From: Lineus longissimus | Taxonomy: Eukaryota; Nemertea; Pilidiophora; Heteronemertea; Lineidae | Assembly: GCF_910592395.1 (NCBI RefSeq) | Contig: NC_088318.1 | Coordinates: 6,468,756 to 6,532,755, forward strand | Length of the DNA stretch: 64,000 bases | Direction of reading: 5' to 3' | Part shown: piece after piece, positions 35,101 through 48,816 of the stretch | Layout: each line of letters starts with the position of its first letter | How positions within the stretch are numbered: position 1 is the first letter of the stretch | Notes under the pieces: generated by a model | Databases searched by the model: none | Told to the model about the DNA's origin: nothing | Seen by the model: the letters and a program-made list of their open reading frames with translations, nothing else | Position numbers and translations under genes: made by a program

Positions 35101-38100
35101 CTAATGCAATATCAAAGGTTTCAATATCGAAGAGACAAATTAAACCAACCATTTGTCCACAGACTCGGACCTAGCTGTGGCGTGCTGTATGCGTGCACAT
35201 GAAAGTATATCAATTGGTCTGATAGAGATGATGAGGCAATGTGAATATGCCTCGTTCCTTAGTCAGCAATATGCGCCTTTTTATACAGAGAAGGAGAACC
35301 CAGATAGGCCTTCACATGTCGGCCTCCAAATGGCTCGAACCAATTATTCACTATCACTACTATGACTTTAAAATGCGTGCTCCTCCTACATGTAGCATGA
35401 TCTCGGGCAAGGCACTAAGTCGACAGGCAAGCTAGAAGTTCAGCACCGTGAGCAGCTCCTTGATAATGCCATGCCAAGTTCAGAGTGCCTCTTCAGATAC
35501 ATCAAGTACCATGGTAACCTTCATTTGAAAATCCCTTCATAATCAAGGGCTAGCATTGGCTACCACAGCATCCATAAACAATAGACCACCAATTTGACCC
35601 CAGCTCCTTACTGGAAAACCCAAGTCCAGCAACCAAAAGTACCAAAAATACATTTTTGTTTATATTTGAACTGCACACATGCGTTTGTTCACAATTTCCC
35701 CGCGAAATCTCGAATCTATGGTTTGGCAGTAATTCTCGAAGATCAGGTGACTTGCAATCGTGGATTGAAAATAACATTAACCTTGGTTCAGCAGGTCAAC
35801 AGGTACAGGCTGTTCCAATCATCCCCCAACAGCCAGCTGTTCAACCGGTAATGTTAGTCACCCCACAGGGAGTGCAGGTAATTGATTAAGCCCCTGCATA
35901 ACTAAACAGCAATGACTTGGCTTCTGTGAGTGGTAATGAGAATTGACAGTGTACGATTAAAAAATCCCTCATTACTGCTCCGCTGAAGTAAATTTCCGAA
36001 AATAAACATAACGTTGCATCAGGATAACATATCACCTGCAAACGTGCAAAATTTCGAGACGAAACACTACCCCCAAATGGCACTTTATCGAGCCGCCTTA
36101 TAGTATTATGATATTATAGCATTATACCCGTGGCGCAGGCAGGTTCAAATGGGCTATATCTTGAATAGATTGAATTGCAATAAAAATCTAATGCAATATC
36201 AAAGGAGCAATATTGAAGAGGCAAATTAAACAAACCATTTGTCCACAAACTCGGACCTAGCTGTGGCGTGCTGTATGTGTGCATAAAAAGTGTATCAATT
36301 GGTCCGATAGAGATGATGAGGCAATGTCAATATGCCTCGTTCCTTAGTCAGCAATATGCCCCTTTTTATACGGAGAAGAAGGAGAACTCAGATAGGCCTT
36401 CACATGTCGGCTTCCAAATGTCTCGGGCAAGGCACTTCGTCGACAGGCAAGCTAGAAGTTCAGCATCGTGAGCAGCTCCTTGATAAGGCCATGTCAGGTT
36501 CAGCGTGCCTCTTCAGATACATCAAGTATTGAAAGCTGTGGTGAGCACATAAACAGACCATGGAAACCTTCATTTGAAAATTCCTTCATAATCAAGGGCT
36601 AGCTCTGACTAAAACAGCACCCATAAACAATAGACCATCAATTTGACCCCAGCTCCTAACTGCGGGAAAACCCAAGTCCAGCAACCAAAGTACCAAAAAT
36701 ACATTTTTGTTTACATTTGAACTGCACACATGCGTTTGTTTACAATTTCATTTCCCGCGAAATCGTGGATTGAGAATAACATTAACCTGGGTTCAGCAGG
36801 TCAGCAGGTATACCGGCTGTTCCAATCATCCCCCACAGCCAGCTGTTCAAAAGGTAATGTTATTCACCCCAGAGGGAGTGCAGATAATTGATTAAGCCCC
36901 TGCATAATTTAACAGCAATAAGTGGTAAGGAGAATTGACAGTGTCCGATTAAAAATCCCTCATTACTGCTCCACTGAAGTAAATTTTTGAACAAAACCAA
37001 GACGTTGCATCAGGGTAAGGTGTCACCACAATTCATGCAAAATTTCAAGGCAATCCAACGCCTCTAAGTGTGACTTTATTCGTCCCCCTTCCAGTATTAT
37101 TATATAGATAGATAGATTAATGTTTCATGTTTTACCGATGACGGTAGGCCTACCTAATGCTATCGAACACTTACTTGTTTTCAACGTAAAATCGCCGGTA
37201 GGCCCCAGGCGATTTTCCTGGGGAGCTGGCATCCCCATCCGGATCCATTTCTGACGGCCCGAATGACAAAGACGTGTGTTACGGAGCAACTCTGAAACAG
37301 TTTCATCTCTGAAAGACACCAACGCAACTTTGAAACCGCAACTCTGAAACATTAGATTTCTCATATTGGCACCAGATGGCACGCCATTTGCTGCAACCCT
37401 GCAACCATGTGCGAGTCGCTACGTGTGGTCACAGTTAGCGCTATCATGGTGCTATAATGCCGGGGCTATATTTAGCAATGAGGTTATCTCAATACATGTA
37501 CACATTTGGTCAGTTTCCTCTAAGGTTATTTTGAGGCCCAAAGATGAAGAAGCTTAAGCTACTACTCATTCTGTTTTTTTTACTGTCGACCGTCATTCAT
37601 GTCATTTGTAATGACAGCTTCGACTCGGAGCCCGACTCGGAGCCAGAAGATAAGGTTTGTAGGATATACCTTTTAGTGCTAGTGGATCGACCGATAGCGG
37701 GTCCCTTTTTTTGAAAACTATGACCAGGCATCTCCAATGGCTACTATCCCTATCTATAGTATCATTATACCATATACTGGTAGTACCGGTATGTAGGCTA
37801 CTAGTACTAAGGCATGGCTGAATGTGTTTTTGTCCGACCCGGGCTCGGTTCACTCAATAGGCATTCTGAGGTCGGGTACACCATGCTAGTTGGTAAAAAA
37901 GGCGCGTTAGCAAGGGTCGTTTCCACACCCTGAGTGGCGGGCGGGGCGACCAACAAATATTGGGTAAATTTTCGACCTTCGGGTCTCATTTCATCATTTC
38001 TTCATTAAAAGGGGTGTTTTATTAAAAGGAGTCTGACCCCAGAAAATGAAGCCGCACCATCTACAGAAGACCCTGACTGACACGTACGATTTCATTGGGC

Positions 38101-41100
38101 AAGCCACATGCCTGCCCAACGAATTTGTCTGACACCCTGCCACTAGAGATTGATACTGAGATGACTGTGGACATTGATCAGGCCTTGCTTGGGGAAACAG
38201 ACGATTCTCTGGAGCAAATGGCGTATGAAAGCATGAGTGAATATCAGGCTCAAATTGGTGAACAAATGAACACTGGTGAGGGCGAGGTCCTCTTGGGCAT
38301 TTCCAATAAAACACGACTCTGGGTAAGATCTGAGGAAAGAAACGGACGTTCAATTCGCACAGTGCCTGGACATTTTCTCATTTCAGTCGAGGACTTTGGC
38401 AGTTTTGATGCATTCTGTGACAGTATGACCCAAGAAGATCATCGCAAGAGATTTAAAGACCGGCTTCTTTCGACCTGGTTATTAAAGAGCAGCAACAACG
38501 ACACCAACTACTTACATGAGGGAGAGTTCATTGTTTTAGACGTATCCTCAGCCAAACACTTTGACATGTGGAAGGCTACTTTGGCCAAACGTTTGGCTGA
38601 CAGACTTCTATAGATTGGCTTCCCACTTCTTTATATTTTATATAGATTTTTCATCATATTCTCCCTGTGTACGCACGGCTGCGCAGTTTGTGAAAATCCT
38701 GAAGGGTGACGAACAATATATTGTACTTCGTGCCGTTCTATACACAATGTAGCCTACTTTGATTCTACGTCTTGTTCATTACACTTACGTTTTTCTGCTC
38801 ACTTAATTGTCCGTTATTCGGAAGGTACGAACCAATTCTCATTTAAGCAAATAATTAAAAGACAAATCATAGCTTACTTCTAATCACGGTACTTTCCCAT
38901 TCTTGACAGGATTATACTTTTGCTTTTTGAGTCGGAATGTTAAATGGGGAGAAAGAAGTAGGCCTTTGTATACTAATGGTTCATGTGAGAGTCGTTTACA
39001 ATTATCAGACCAAAAAGCAAAGAGAAAAAATGATCAGGTAGTGATTTACACTGCATGCATTGAGCTTGATAAGGCTGACAGGATAAATTTCAAGTTATCT
39101 GGGCCAGGATATACCAATGCTTTTGTAGTGATGGCGACGGCTCTCGTGGACTGTACAGTATCGGAGAATATACTTTTTTATAATTAGTTTATGTATAATG
39201 TCATATGTAGCATGCATGTAAGTGAGAAATACATATAGCCGGTAGATTAGTGACTTAAGTTTTCTTTTCAATCTATTAGGATGCAAAAAATGCCCAGGAT
39301 GTCCCAGGATAACCCCCCCCCCCCATTTTGGAGGTACATTTTGTTTAATTACCGGTATGGCCTACATATTGAGCCAACATCAACTTCAAAAGTTGATGAC
39401 AGAGCCCGATGACTAATGATGACTGATAACTATAACGCCCCCCCCCCTTCTATTGCAGCTGTGGAAAATCCTGATGTGGGTTTCATTGACTAAATTCCGG
39501 AGAAAGGGGCTGGAAGGCTGTTCAGTTCGGACTTCGTACATGTAGCTCATGCAACGTGTAACAAAGGCTTAATTATGTGTGTGGTTGATTCTCCTTGAAC
39601 AGCAGCGCTAGATTCCTCAAACTTTGCCTATACTATACACTATACACTATACATAGACCAGAGGACTGGGCATTCATTAGTTAATCACTACTTGATGCAC
39701 CGGCTGAGACATCTCGCGGACGACAACAAAGTTATCTTCTTACAGAGTTGCGGTTTCAAAGTTGCGTTGGTGTCTTTCAGAGATGAAACTGTTTCAGAGT
39801 TGCTCCGTAACAGACGTGTGACTGTACAGGGTGTATGAAGTGCAGTCACAATGTTCACCGTATTGTACAGACGGCGTAACGATAGTACGATAAAAAATCC
39901 AGGCTGCAGACAACCCCTGTCCAGGTGGCGATGTCTTACAACGTCATAAACGGTTACAAAAAACTTTATTCATCAGCACCTGTGGGCCTCGGGCTCCCAA
40001 AGATAATAATTATATTCATTTTCCTATATTTTCTCTTTGCTCGTGGCTTTCCTGGCGGCACTTGGCTCTTAAATAGAGTATTGGCTCTTAGCTCTTAGTT
40101 TAGGGTGTCCCCCGAAGCAGGCAGCTATTTCGAGGCGAGTGAGTGAGGCGATTTTCGACCAGGCAAATTTTTGCCCCGATTCGCATGCGGACTTTGGACG
40201 TGATCCATCACGTCCAAAGTTGATTCGACAAACTTAATTGATTGTATGTTCTAAACGACTTCATGTACAGGTCTACAAATTTGAGAGAAGAACCATTGAC
40301 CTATATGATTAGGTTTGGTGGCAAAACCTCAACATTGAAAATTTGTTGATTGGTCACTTCATGAAAACAACGACGATTTTGTGGGACTGTAGTGACGTCA
40401 ATAATCAGAACCTGAGCAGCATGGAAATAAAACTAAAGCCTCTCGCTGAAGTTGCTAGTTGACTGCAAACAAACAATAGGCTCCAAATTAAAGCAGCATT
40501 CACACTCAACTCCTGCCAGCTAAGATTAAGCTCGGGACTCAGTGGACTATGGTGTTCATGGGCCAAAACCAGCAGTGTTATCGTTTCATAATATAATGCC
40601 ACGATTTCTTCTCTTGCTTGCAATAAGGCCATCCAGAAGTATTAGGGTAGCAGGAAGGGTTGGGCGTTTGTGGTTTCTGAGTCTGAGGGGGTTGGTGTCT
40701 GTTGACTGTGCTTTAAGAGAGACTAGGCATGGCGCCAGTCTCTCTTAAAGCACAGTCAACAGGCATTTGGTCTCAGTATTTGGGTTTTGATTGCCATGAC
40801 TGTACCCCTGTAAAAGTCAGAGGAGGAGAAGTTTGGAATGATGAAAGCATTGAAGAAGAAGAAATGTTATTATATATTGAGGAAAGCTAAATTTATTATG
40901 AGACTAGAAGGCAGTGTCCTGACTTGATTATTTTGAAAATGGCAGTCTGAACACATTAAAAGGTGGAACATGGCATTTTATCGACTTTGAAGTGTTCCGC
41001 AGTTAAAGGGAGACTATAGGCAGCAGCTAGGTAGGCAAGATAAAGTCATACAAATTTGCCAATAGGGGTCAGTCATATCTCTAGGCATGGCGCCAGTCTC

Positions 41101-44100
41101 TCTTAAAGCACAGTCAACAGGCATTTGGTCTTAGTATTTGGGTACAGAATCAAGGCAGCTCAGAGAGCAATGATTGAACGATGCTGTGGACAAGTCCAAG
41201 GATACTGCATCAGTCACGACCAACTTCTCATCAGAAAGCGTCACCACCAGCATATTCAATGTTCAGTTCCAACCTGTACCAGTCCAATGCACGCCTGTCA
41301 TGGTCAGGAGTGGTCAGCTTAGCGCGATATGGAACATTCTTCCGAAACTCAAGAGAGGGAAGTCTGCTCATTAGCCTATCTCGCGCACTGCTCCTTCTTG
41401 TCAAACATCGTAGTGAAATCGTAGTACAGTGGGGCGTCCTCGAGGATTGCAGCTGGTCGGACAGACGTGAGGTGGAATGTGGGCGGCTGCACTTCTTCGT
41501 TGATGTGCGATGGCAGATAGCACAGTTGTTGCGTTGCATGACAGCTGAAAGTGAATGTGATATCATAGAACTGAGGCGTTTGCAATGAGACTATAGGTGA
41601 AGTAGAAGCAAGGAGTGAAATGGGCCATCTTCCAGTGACTAATATACAGAGTAAGGGCACTGGGTGTTGTTAGATTCAGCATTGAATGTATTCCTCGTAC
41701 AAGCGTGAATAGTGTGGACATACAGTGAGAGGTGAGAGACCCCTATTGACTACTTCTTGTAACTTTATCTTGGATATTATATTAGTATTGAACTTCTAGC
41801 CATGGATTATGAAGAAATTGAAGTTGTAGGCATGGAATATGAAAAATTATTCAACGTTGAAAGACATTATTCCACGAGGCTTTGCCGTGATCGCAAAGGA
41901 CGCGACGCGATTGGTTCACATGCTAATGAGGTATGATAATGATAATTACCTCTATAATGCTACTTGGATAGCGACTGTGTCGTTGATTGCAACAGTGGTC
42001 TATGTCAATGTGTGCCTGTAATGTCAATGAAGTATGATGAGGTGATGACGATAGTGCAATTGACTAGGTGGCGCATTTTAGAATCAGCAGTGAGCACTGT
42101 GTGTAACATGGTGGAGGCAGCGGAGATAATAACTGCGTCGAAAGTATTGTTATAGGGCCTTCCCTAGGCCCATGGGGTTAAATTTACAATCCACGATTGA
42201 AAAGACGTAGTTTGATCGCATTCAACTATAAATCCATTGAACAGTTGTGTTCCTTGGCTTTAGTCAACCGATGACCTTTTGTTGGGCCATGATCGGGGAT
42301 TGTAAACTGTAAATGTATTATGGACTGGGAGACGGGGGAAACACAAGTGAAATAGACCAAAACAAGTGATTTTGGGGCTTTGGTTTAGACGCATGCCCCA
42401 CATGCGCCATGCGGGATTATGCGGGATTATACGGTTCATGTGAACTTGTTGACATCCACATGATCTAGTGCCGTTATTGGTCATGGTACATGGTAGGCCT
42501 AATCATCATGGCAATATGTTTCAGGAAAAGCTCGGAGTAAAATGAACTGCCGATGAATAATGATGTTGTTCATGTTTACCATGTTTACTATACATAGCCA
42601 TAGGGTATGCACTGGCCAGTGCACTTTCTGCACGTCGTCATGGTCATGTACGTGATACCTTGCATATTTTGTTTTTTTGAATGCGCATGCTTTTTGGGCA
42701 AAATCACTTGTACCAACACTAATGAATATGTGAATAATGTCTTCTTATCCCTATGACTCCACACACAGTGAGGGCATTGTCCCATTCTCATCAAATGGTA
42801 ACTTATTGTACCGTATTAGGGTGGAAGTTGGGGAGCAGATACCTACCGCAGCACGCCTGCCATAATCAGCAGTGATGAGCTTAGCGCGATATGGAACATT
42901 CTTCAGAAACTCAAGCGAGGGAAGTCTGCTCATTAGCATATCTCGCGCACTGCTCCTTATTGTGAAACATCGTAGTGAAATCGTAATGGAAAACGTCTGG
43001 CTTTGCGCCAGACGTTGAGACTAATAAGTGAAGAACTAGTAGGTAAAGAACTTCTACTTGCGCGAGACTGCTCTGATAAAATTATCATTGCAGAGACTAC
43101 GGTGACGTACACATATATTTTTTACAATCAAAAATGCCCTCAAAAGACGACATGGAATGATTATTTTATTGATATTTCCTACTATATACCTTCCAATTAT
43201 CACTTTATACAAATAGATCGGCGTTAGGTCGCATGCTTTTCTTTCCTGGTGACACTATAAAGCAAAATAGTTGCAACCCCGTAAATGCGCTATAAGTCCA
43301 ATAATAAGTGACGGTGACCCGTTATAAATGTTTCGCCAGCTTCGCTTTTTTGCCGCTACGCGGCGCGTTGGGCCCTTGCGTCTAGATCGACCCGGGGGCG
43401 GTCTAACGTTTTACGACGTCGTGGCGTCACGTAGAAAGCTGCCAATTACCCCTCCATTTTTTTCGTTCCATCTCCAAATCCCCAGTGCTAGATATAATAG
43501 GCAGCAGGAAATCCAACATTGTTTAGGAACTACGGCTAGTCGGATTAATCCCCGGAAACTCTTTAAAGGCACCTTTATGTAAAATTTATATTTTAAGTAG
43601 GGCTCCTTTTGGATAGAAAATGAAAGTTCAGCTTCATAAGTCTCCGGATGCCCCACAAGAAAGGTTTTTACCAAAGGAAAGGCTTGAACTACCATCGTGA
43701 AATATCAGACGTTCACTGACATTTTGCTAACATTTTGTCATACTCAGCATCCCATGAATCGAAATATATAGAACGCCACAACTGTGCAGAATACCACGCT
43801 CAACGTCCGTTACATATGTTGGGCAATTTTCTACATTTTGCTAGGAACCATATGTTAGAAATACCGAGAATAATTCAAGATATTAATCAACATATCAGAT
43901 GATGTTGATTTGCATTTTGCCAGGAACCTAATAATTATAAGATACGCCGAGAAATATGGATTTAATAATAAACATTTTGCTAGATATTAATATTGACCCG
44001 TCATTGATCGTTGATGGCCAAGAAGGAGGAGATATATATATTGATTTACACTTTGCCAGGAACCTAATTTTAGAAACGCCTAGAAGTATGGATTTATTAT

Positions 44101-47100
44101 TGATTGTTGGTAGAAAAGTATGATATATTGATTTCCTTAGCGTTGGCACCTGTCTTGGACCCGGGGTTTACATCCTTACACATACTGTAAATGAACATTT
44201 TCTCATCCCAAAAGCATCCAGATAATCATTGATTCAATATATATCACATAGAAATATAATTTGATTAGGCCTTGGGCAAGGCAATTCATGTCTTGTGCCG
44301 CAACAGTATCCATGTTTTGGGAAGACTGCAACAAAAACAGGTGCCCCTTGACGATCAAGTGGTAAATTCTTACTAACATTTCAAGCAAGCTGGCCTCCCG
44401 GCCAACACACCGAGCACACACACGCCCTTCCAGTGAACGCCTATGCCGCGAATCCACTCTTAACTCTTCATAGGCACCTTTGGTTTTGTTATCGAAATTT
44501 CTTCATATTTATTCTGTGATAAAAATCCATTGACATCGGCTAACAATGCCGAAACGAAATGCAGTGAATGATGACAATGCTGATATAACAAAGAAATCTC
44601 GCCATGTACAGAAGTTCTTGGCAAAGTATGCTGAGAAATGACCAGGACTGGACTACCAGTGGAGCGAGGTGAATTGCACTTGTTGTCAAAAAAACTAAAA
44701 GCACCGAATTCACCCCCTCAAAATCTGAAAAATATGGAGTTTCTGGTGAAAAAAATCTGAAATGGGTCCTACAGGGATTGGCAGCTCTAAAAATCATTTT
44801 TTTTCTGGATGAACCGGCGTGGCTTTCATGCAACTAAAATTCCTGGCCCTTCTCAACACGTACATGTACAACGGTTTGTCGGATGAGACTAAGCCGTGGT
44901 CCCTTGGACCTGAGTGTCTATGCCAGGGCAAGTAAAAGATCCCACATAGGTAGACCGTAGCCTCTGGTGGACTCCATACCTCCGCCAATCCAATTCGGTT
45001 ACGACACCGGTTTAGATGTCACATAGTCAAGTACATAGTCGGAACTAAAGTCACAAGAAGTTTTTTGCTATATTTTTTAGCCACAATGAATGACTATACT
45101 TTAATTCTTTATGATTTTATTTTGGCTATACACGTATAATAAAAGTTTGAGTTAAATGATAGTCATATGTACACAAGTCATAATGCCGCACCTAGTGTAA
45201 CGAGTAACCACTTGGGAAAAGGTGGAGGGTTTTAAAATATCATCCATTTAGTTTTCTTGATATCAAATTTATGAAGTTATAAGCTACAATGTATGAATAA
45301 GTGAATACATGAAGTAGAGCTCCTCACAGACATAGAATGTTAACAAGAACGCTTCAAGCCTTATTTCCAATTGTTGCTGTGTCAATGACATAAAGAATAC
45401 TGTATGATTTTCTTAAACATTTCTCTTCTCTTTGATTGAAATGAATACAATGATGCCCTATATGTTAGACGGCATTTGTTTCTTATATCTTATGTTTATT
45501 TTGCCTGAAGGTTTGACGTAGAACTACAGCAATTTATTTTTTCAATTTAATGAATTCGTACAGGTTGCCTGCCGCCAAAGGTTTGATACTACGGGTAATA
45601 CTAAACAGCGTCCACCAGGTTTAAAAGCATATTTCAAGTCATCACAATAAAATATGCTGGTCAAAAACGAAATAAGCAGAACATTTTCCACATTTCCTGA
45701 TAGTTTCATGACATTTTTGTGCTAGATTAGCGAGTTGTTGTCTAAAATGTACTAGCATCCACCACCCAGTCGGCGGCCATGTTGGATTTGACTTGGAGGA
45801 AATGATAGGGCTTCCAATACTACAGGAGCCCTATGATTTTAGACAACATATCCCTTATCTTACACCCAGTGTCATGAAATTTTCAGGAAATGTGTTTTAT
45901 GGTATACTTATTACGTTTATGGCTACTAACTTTTATTTTGAAGACTTTATACCCGACTTTAAACCTGGTGGACGCTGTTTAGGATGACCAGATACTACAA
46001 CGATCTTGATTGGTAATGATTGGTAATGGTAATGGGTAATGGTAATGGGTGATGAACCCTTTTCAAGAAGTTCTTCGAATGCAGTTTCATCCATTCGCAG
46101 GAAGTTTTTGTATGATGGCTTGTCATGCAGTCAGCCGTAACTCATTTAACAATCAGTGATATGCCCCATGATCCACCCTCATTTTGATCCAGGGCCTGGT
46201 CTCTTTGGTTTATTTCGCCGCCTCAACCGCATCTCAACAATGACAGCTAAAATTGCTGCAGAAGCACTCAAAACACATCTTCTCTCCTTGGAATCATCAA
46301 TTTCCCCTCCAAAATACCTATTTTCCCTTTGTTCCAGCTAAAAAGTTTGCAAGAATTTACCAACATGTTGTAAAAATGTTGCAAATTTGTTGCAATTTTG
46401 TTGCTAGTGTACACAGGGCCTTGAAGGGCTTGTTGCAAAAATGTTGGTAAAATGTTGGTAAAATGTTGGTAAAATGTTGGTAAAATGTTGCTAATATTTT
46501 ACTAGTGTACACCCTGCTATTCCGTCACATCTGTTCAAAGTCCCTTCACTGCAAACTGTATATGTTTAGGACTCACGTGACTAACTTTTGCGAACGTCTG
46601 TATTGCAAGTTAGATATATATTGCCAAATTGTAGATCGATATAAACAGCAACTGTCTGCTAAGCTTGTTTGAAAGTTGAACATTTCTGGAATCCGTGATT
46701 CCGTCACGCTGGAATTGCGCCACAATTCTTCGGAATGCATACCATAATACTAACAACCTCACACCTCTGTGCCAAATTTGTGTAGCTCGATCCTCGTGGA
46801 TAGATGTGTATATATGCAAATACCATTGACCTATATGATCAGCTCTTTCAAGCCCAAGCACGGACACTCTCGTCAATGACGCATGGCAAAACCAACATGG
46901 CCTGTTCAAATCGGTCCCGATTTTTTTTGACGAGAGAAATTTTGGGTCAAATACCCAAAAAGACTTTGTTTATACGTTTAGACATTGTTTACTGTCCCTT
47001 GGAGTTGTGTGAGGAGTTACAAAATACATTTTTGTTCATAATTTGGTGACTTTATTGGCTAAAAACAGTTTTCTACATCTTTCGCGAACATTCAAATTAC

Positions 47101-48784
47101 ACAATTTCACAGGAAACTGGGGAAAAAAATACAGGCTGACATTGAAATATATATAGACTTATTATACATCAATAGAAAGAGCTTGCATAGCTGGTCAAGT
47201 TTTTTTGAATAGAGTGAGTAGAATTTTTTTTAAATTCTTTTGAATATTGGCATTTTTTACCAAATCGCCCGGGAATAGGCGACTGCGCTCCAAAAAAGGG
47301 CCCGGGCCTGAAAGAGTTGAGTTTGATGGCAAACCCCCAAAATTGAAAATTTGTTGATTGGTCATTTCGTGAAAACAGCGACGATTTGTGGGACTGTAGT
47401 GACTGCAATAATCCGAACCTGAGCAGCATGGAAATAAAACTAAAGCCTCTTGCTAAAGTTGCTAGTTGACTGCAAACAAACAATTGGCTACGAATTAAAA
47501 CAGCATTCACACTCAACTCCTGCCAGCTAAGATTAAGCTCGGGACTCAGTAGACCAGGGAGTTCATGGGCCAAAACCAGCAGTGTACGGTTATCGTTTCA
47601 TAATATAATGCCACTATTTCTTCTCTTTTGCTTGCAATAAGACCGTCTAAATCGACCCGGGGCGGTCTCACGTTTTACGTTGTCGTGGTGTCATGAAGTG
47701 TTGGGTTTAGAGCTGCCAACCCCTCCGATTTTGGCGGAGTTGCTCCGATTTTTCACCAAAAAAGTCAAAAACTCCGATTTCCCTACCAAAAAAACACCAT
47801 TCTGGCAATAAATTAGTGTTAATTTTTTGTTCCATCTCCAAATCCCCAGTGCTAGATATAATAGGCAGCAGGAAATCCAGCATTTTTTAGGAACTACGGC
47901 AAGGCGGATTAATCCACAGAAACTCTTTAAGGGCACCTTAATGTGAAATTTATATTTTTAGTAGGACTCCTTTTGGATTGCGGAAATGAACGCTCAGCTT
48001 CATAAGTCTCCGGATGCCCCACAAGAGGGATTTTACCAAAGGAAAGGCTTGAAGTACCATCGTGAAATATCAGATGTTCACTGACATTTTGCTAACATTT
48101 TGTCATACTTCCAGTTAAGCTGAAAGGGTGGATGTCGTCCTGGGTGCCTCCAAATTGATACGAAAAAACAAATTTTCAGGTATTACAGCGCCATTTCTCG
48201 ATGAAATTTAATTCTGTTTGTTGGATACGTGAGTGTTTAGTCATTTGCTACCATGCTTTAGGCCTACAGAGCGATTTTTAAAACAGAACATGATTTGCGA
48301 ATTAAATTGGATTTAATGAATTAAAGTCGCATTGTATCAACTTTAAGTGACTCTTAGCAGAAGCCACTTAAAAATATTTTAAATCGCCAAGTGACCTTGA
48401 AAAGTATAGATACCAATGAATACCTTTCAGCTTGCAGTAATTTTTAGCTCTGTACCATAATAAACCTTTCACATTTAAATAGTTTTTAATTTGCAGAGTG
48501 GGGTTCAGCGTCAGTTGATCCAGGCCTGTGTGACAGTAATGGGTCGCTTGCTTCATTGGTAGATAATCTTAGTGCTGTGATAGCAATGCTTTGTTTTCAC
48601 TGCTTGAATACTGAGTAAACATTGTGTTTCATCACGCAATCGCAATATTTATGATTTTATTATGGCTATACATGTATAATAAAAGTTTAAGTTAAATGAT
48701 AGCCATAGGTTTATTTTGCCTGAAGGTTTGACGCAGAAGAATCTGCAATGTAGGACAACTTAACCACTTGAACTAAGACGAGTT

Positions 48785-48816
<32 letters not shown>

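Larger units (their letters stand above)
37277..39812 (+). mobile_element. Second Ginger-like element, 2.54 kb, internally deleted
   Basis: The ends are TGTTACGGAGC and GCTCCGTAACA. The terminal inverted repeats (37277-37346 and 39743-39812) are identical over 70 bp. Flanks are GACGTG on both sides (37271-37276 and 39813-39818), a 5-6 bp target duplication. The ends share TGTTACG with the 5.3 kb element, and the cargo at 38161-38613 is a homologue of that element's last ORF. Integrase and OTU regions are absent, so this is a non-autonomous deletion derivative of a related but distinct family. Identical TIRs suggest relatively recent movement. Confidence 0.8.
45011..46810. repeat. Intronic repeat block S, copy 2
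   Basis: Copy of 33690-34640 with an extra ~310 bp inserted near 45175-45490 and ~730 bp after 46010. The ORF at 45793-45987 lies entirely within the fold-back MITE and is not a gene. Confidence 0.7.

Noticed and set aside
41181-41660. Overlapping frames of 94-135 codons on both strands
   Set aside because: No family motif on the + strand. Only the minus-strand SRLPSLEF segment has support from duplication, and it is reported separately as uncertain.
45793-45987. 64-codon frame with hydrophobic segment
   Set aside because: It lies fully within the fold-back MITE and is not kept open in the other copy.
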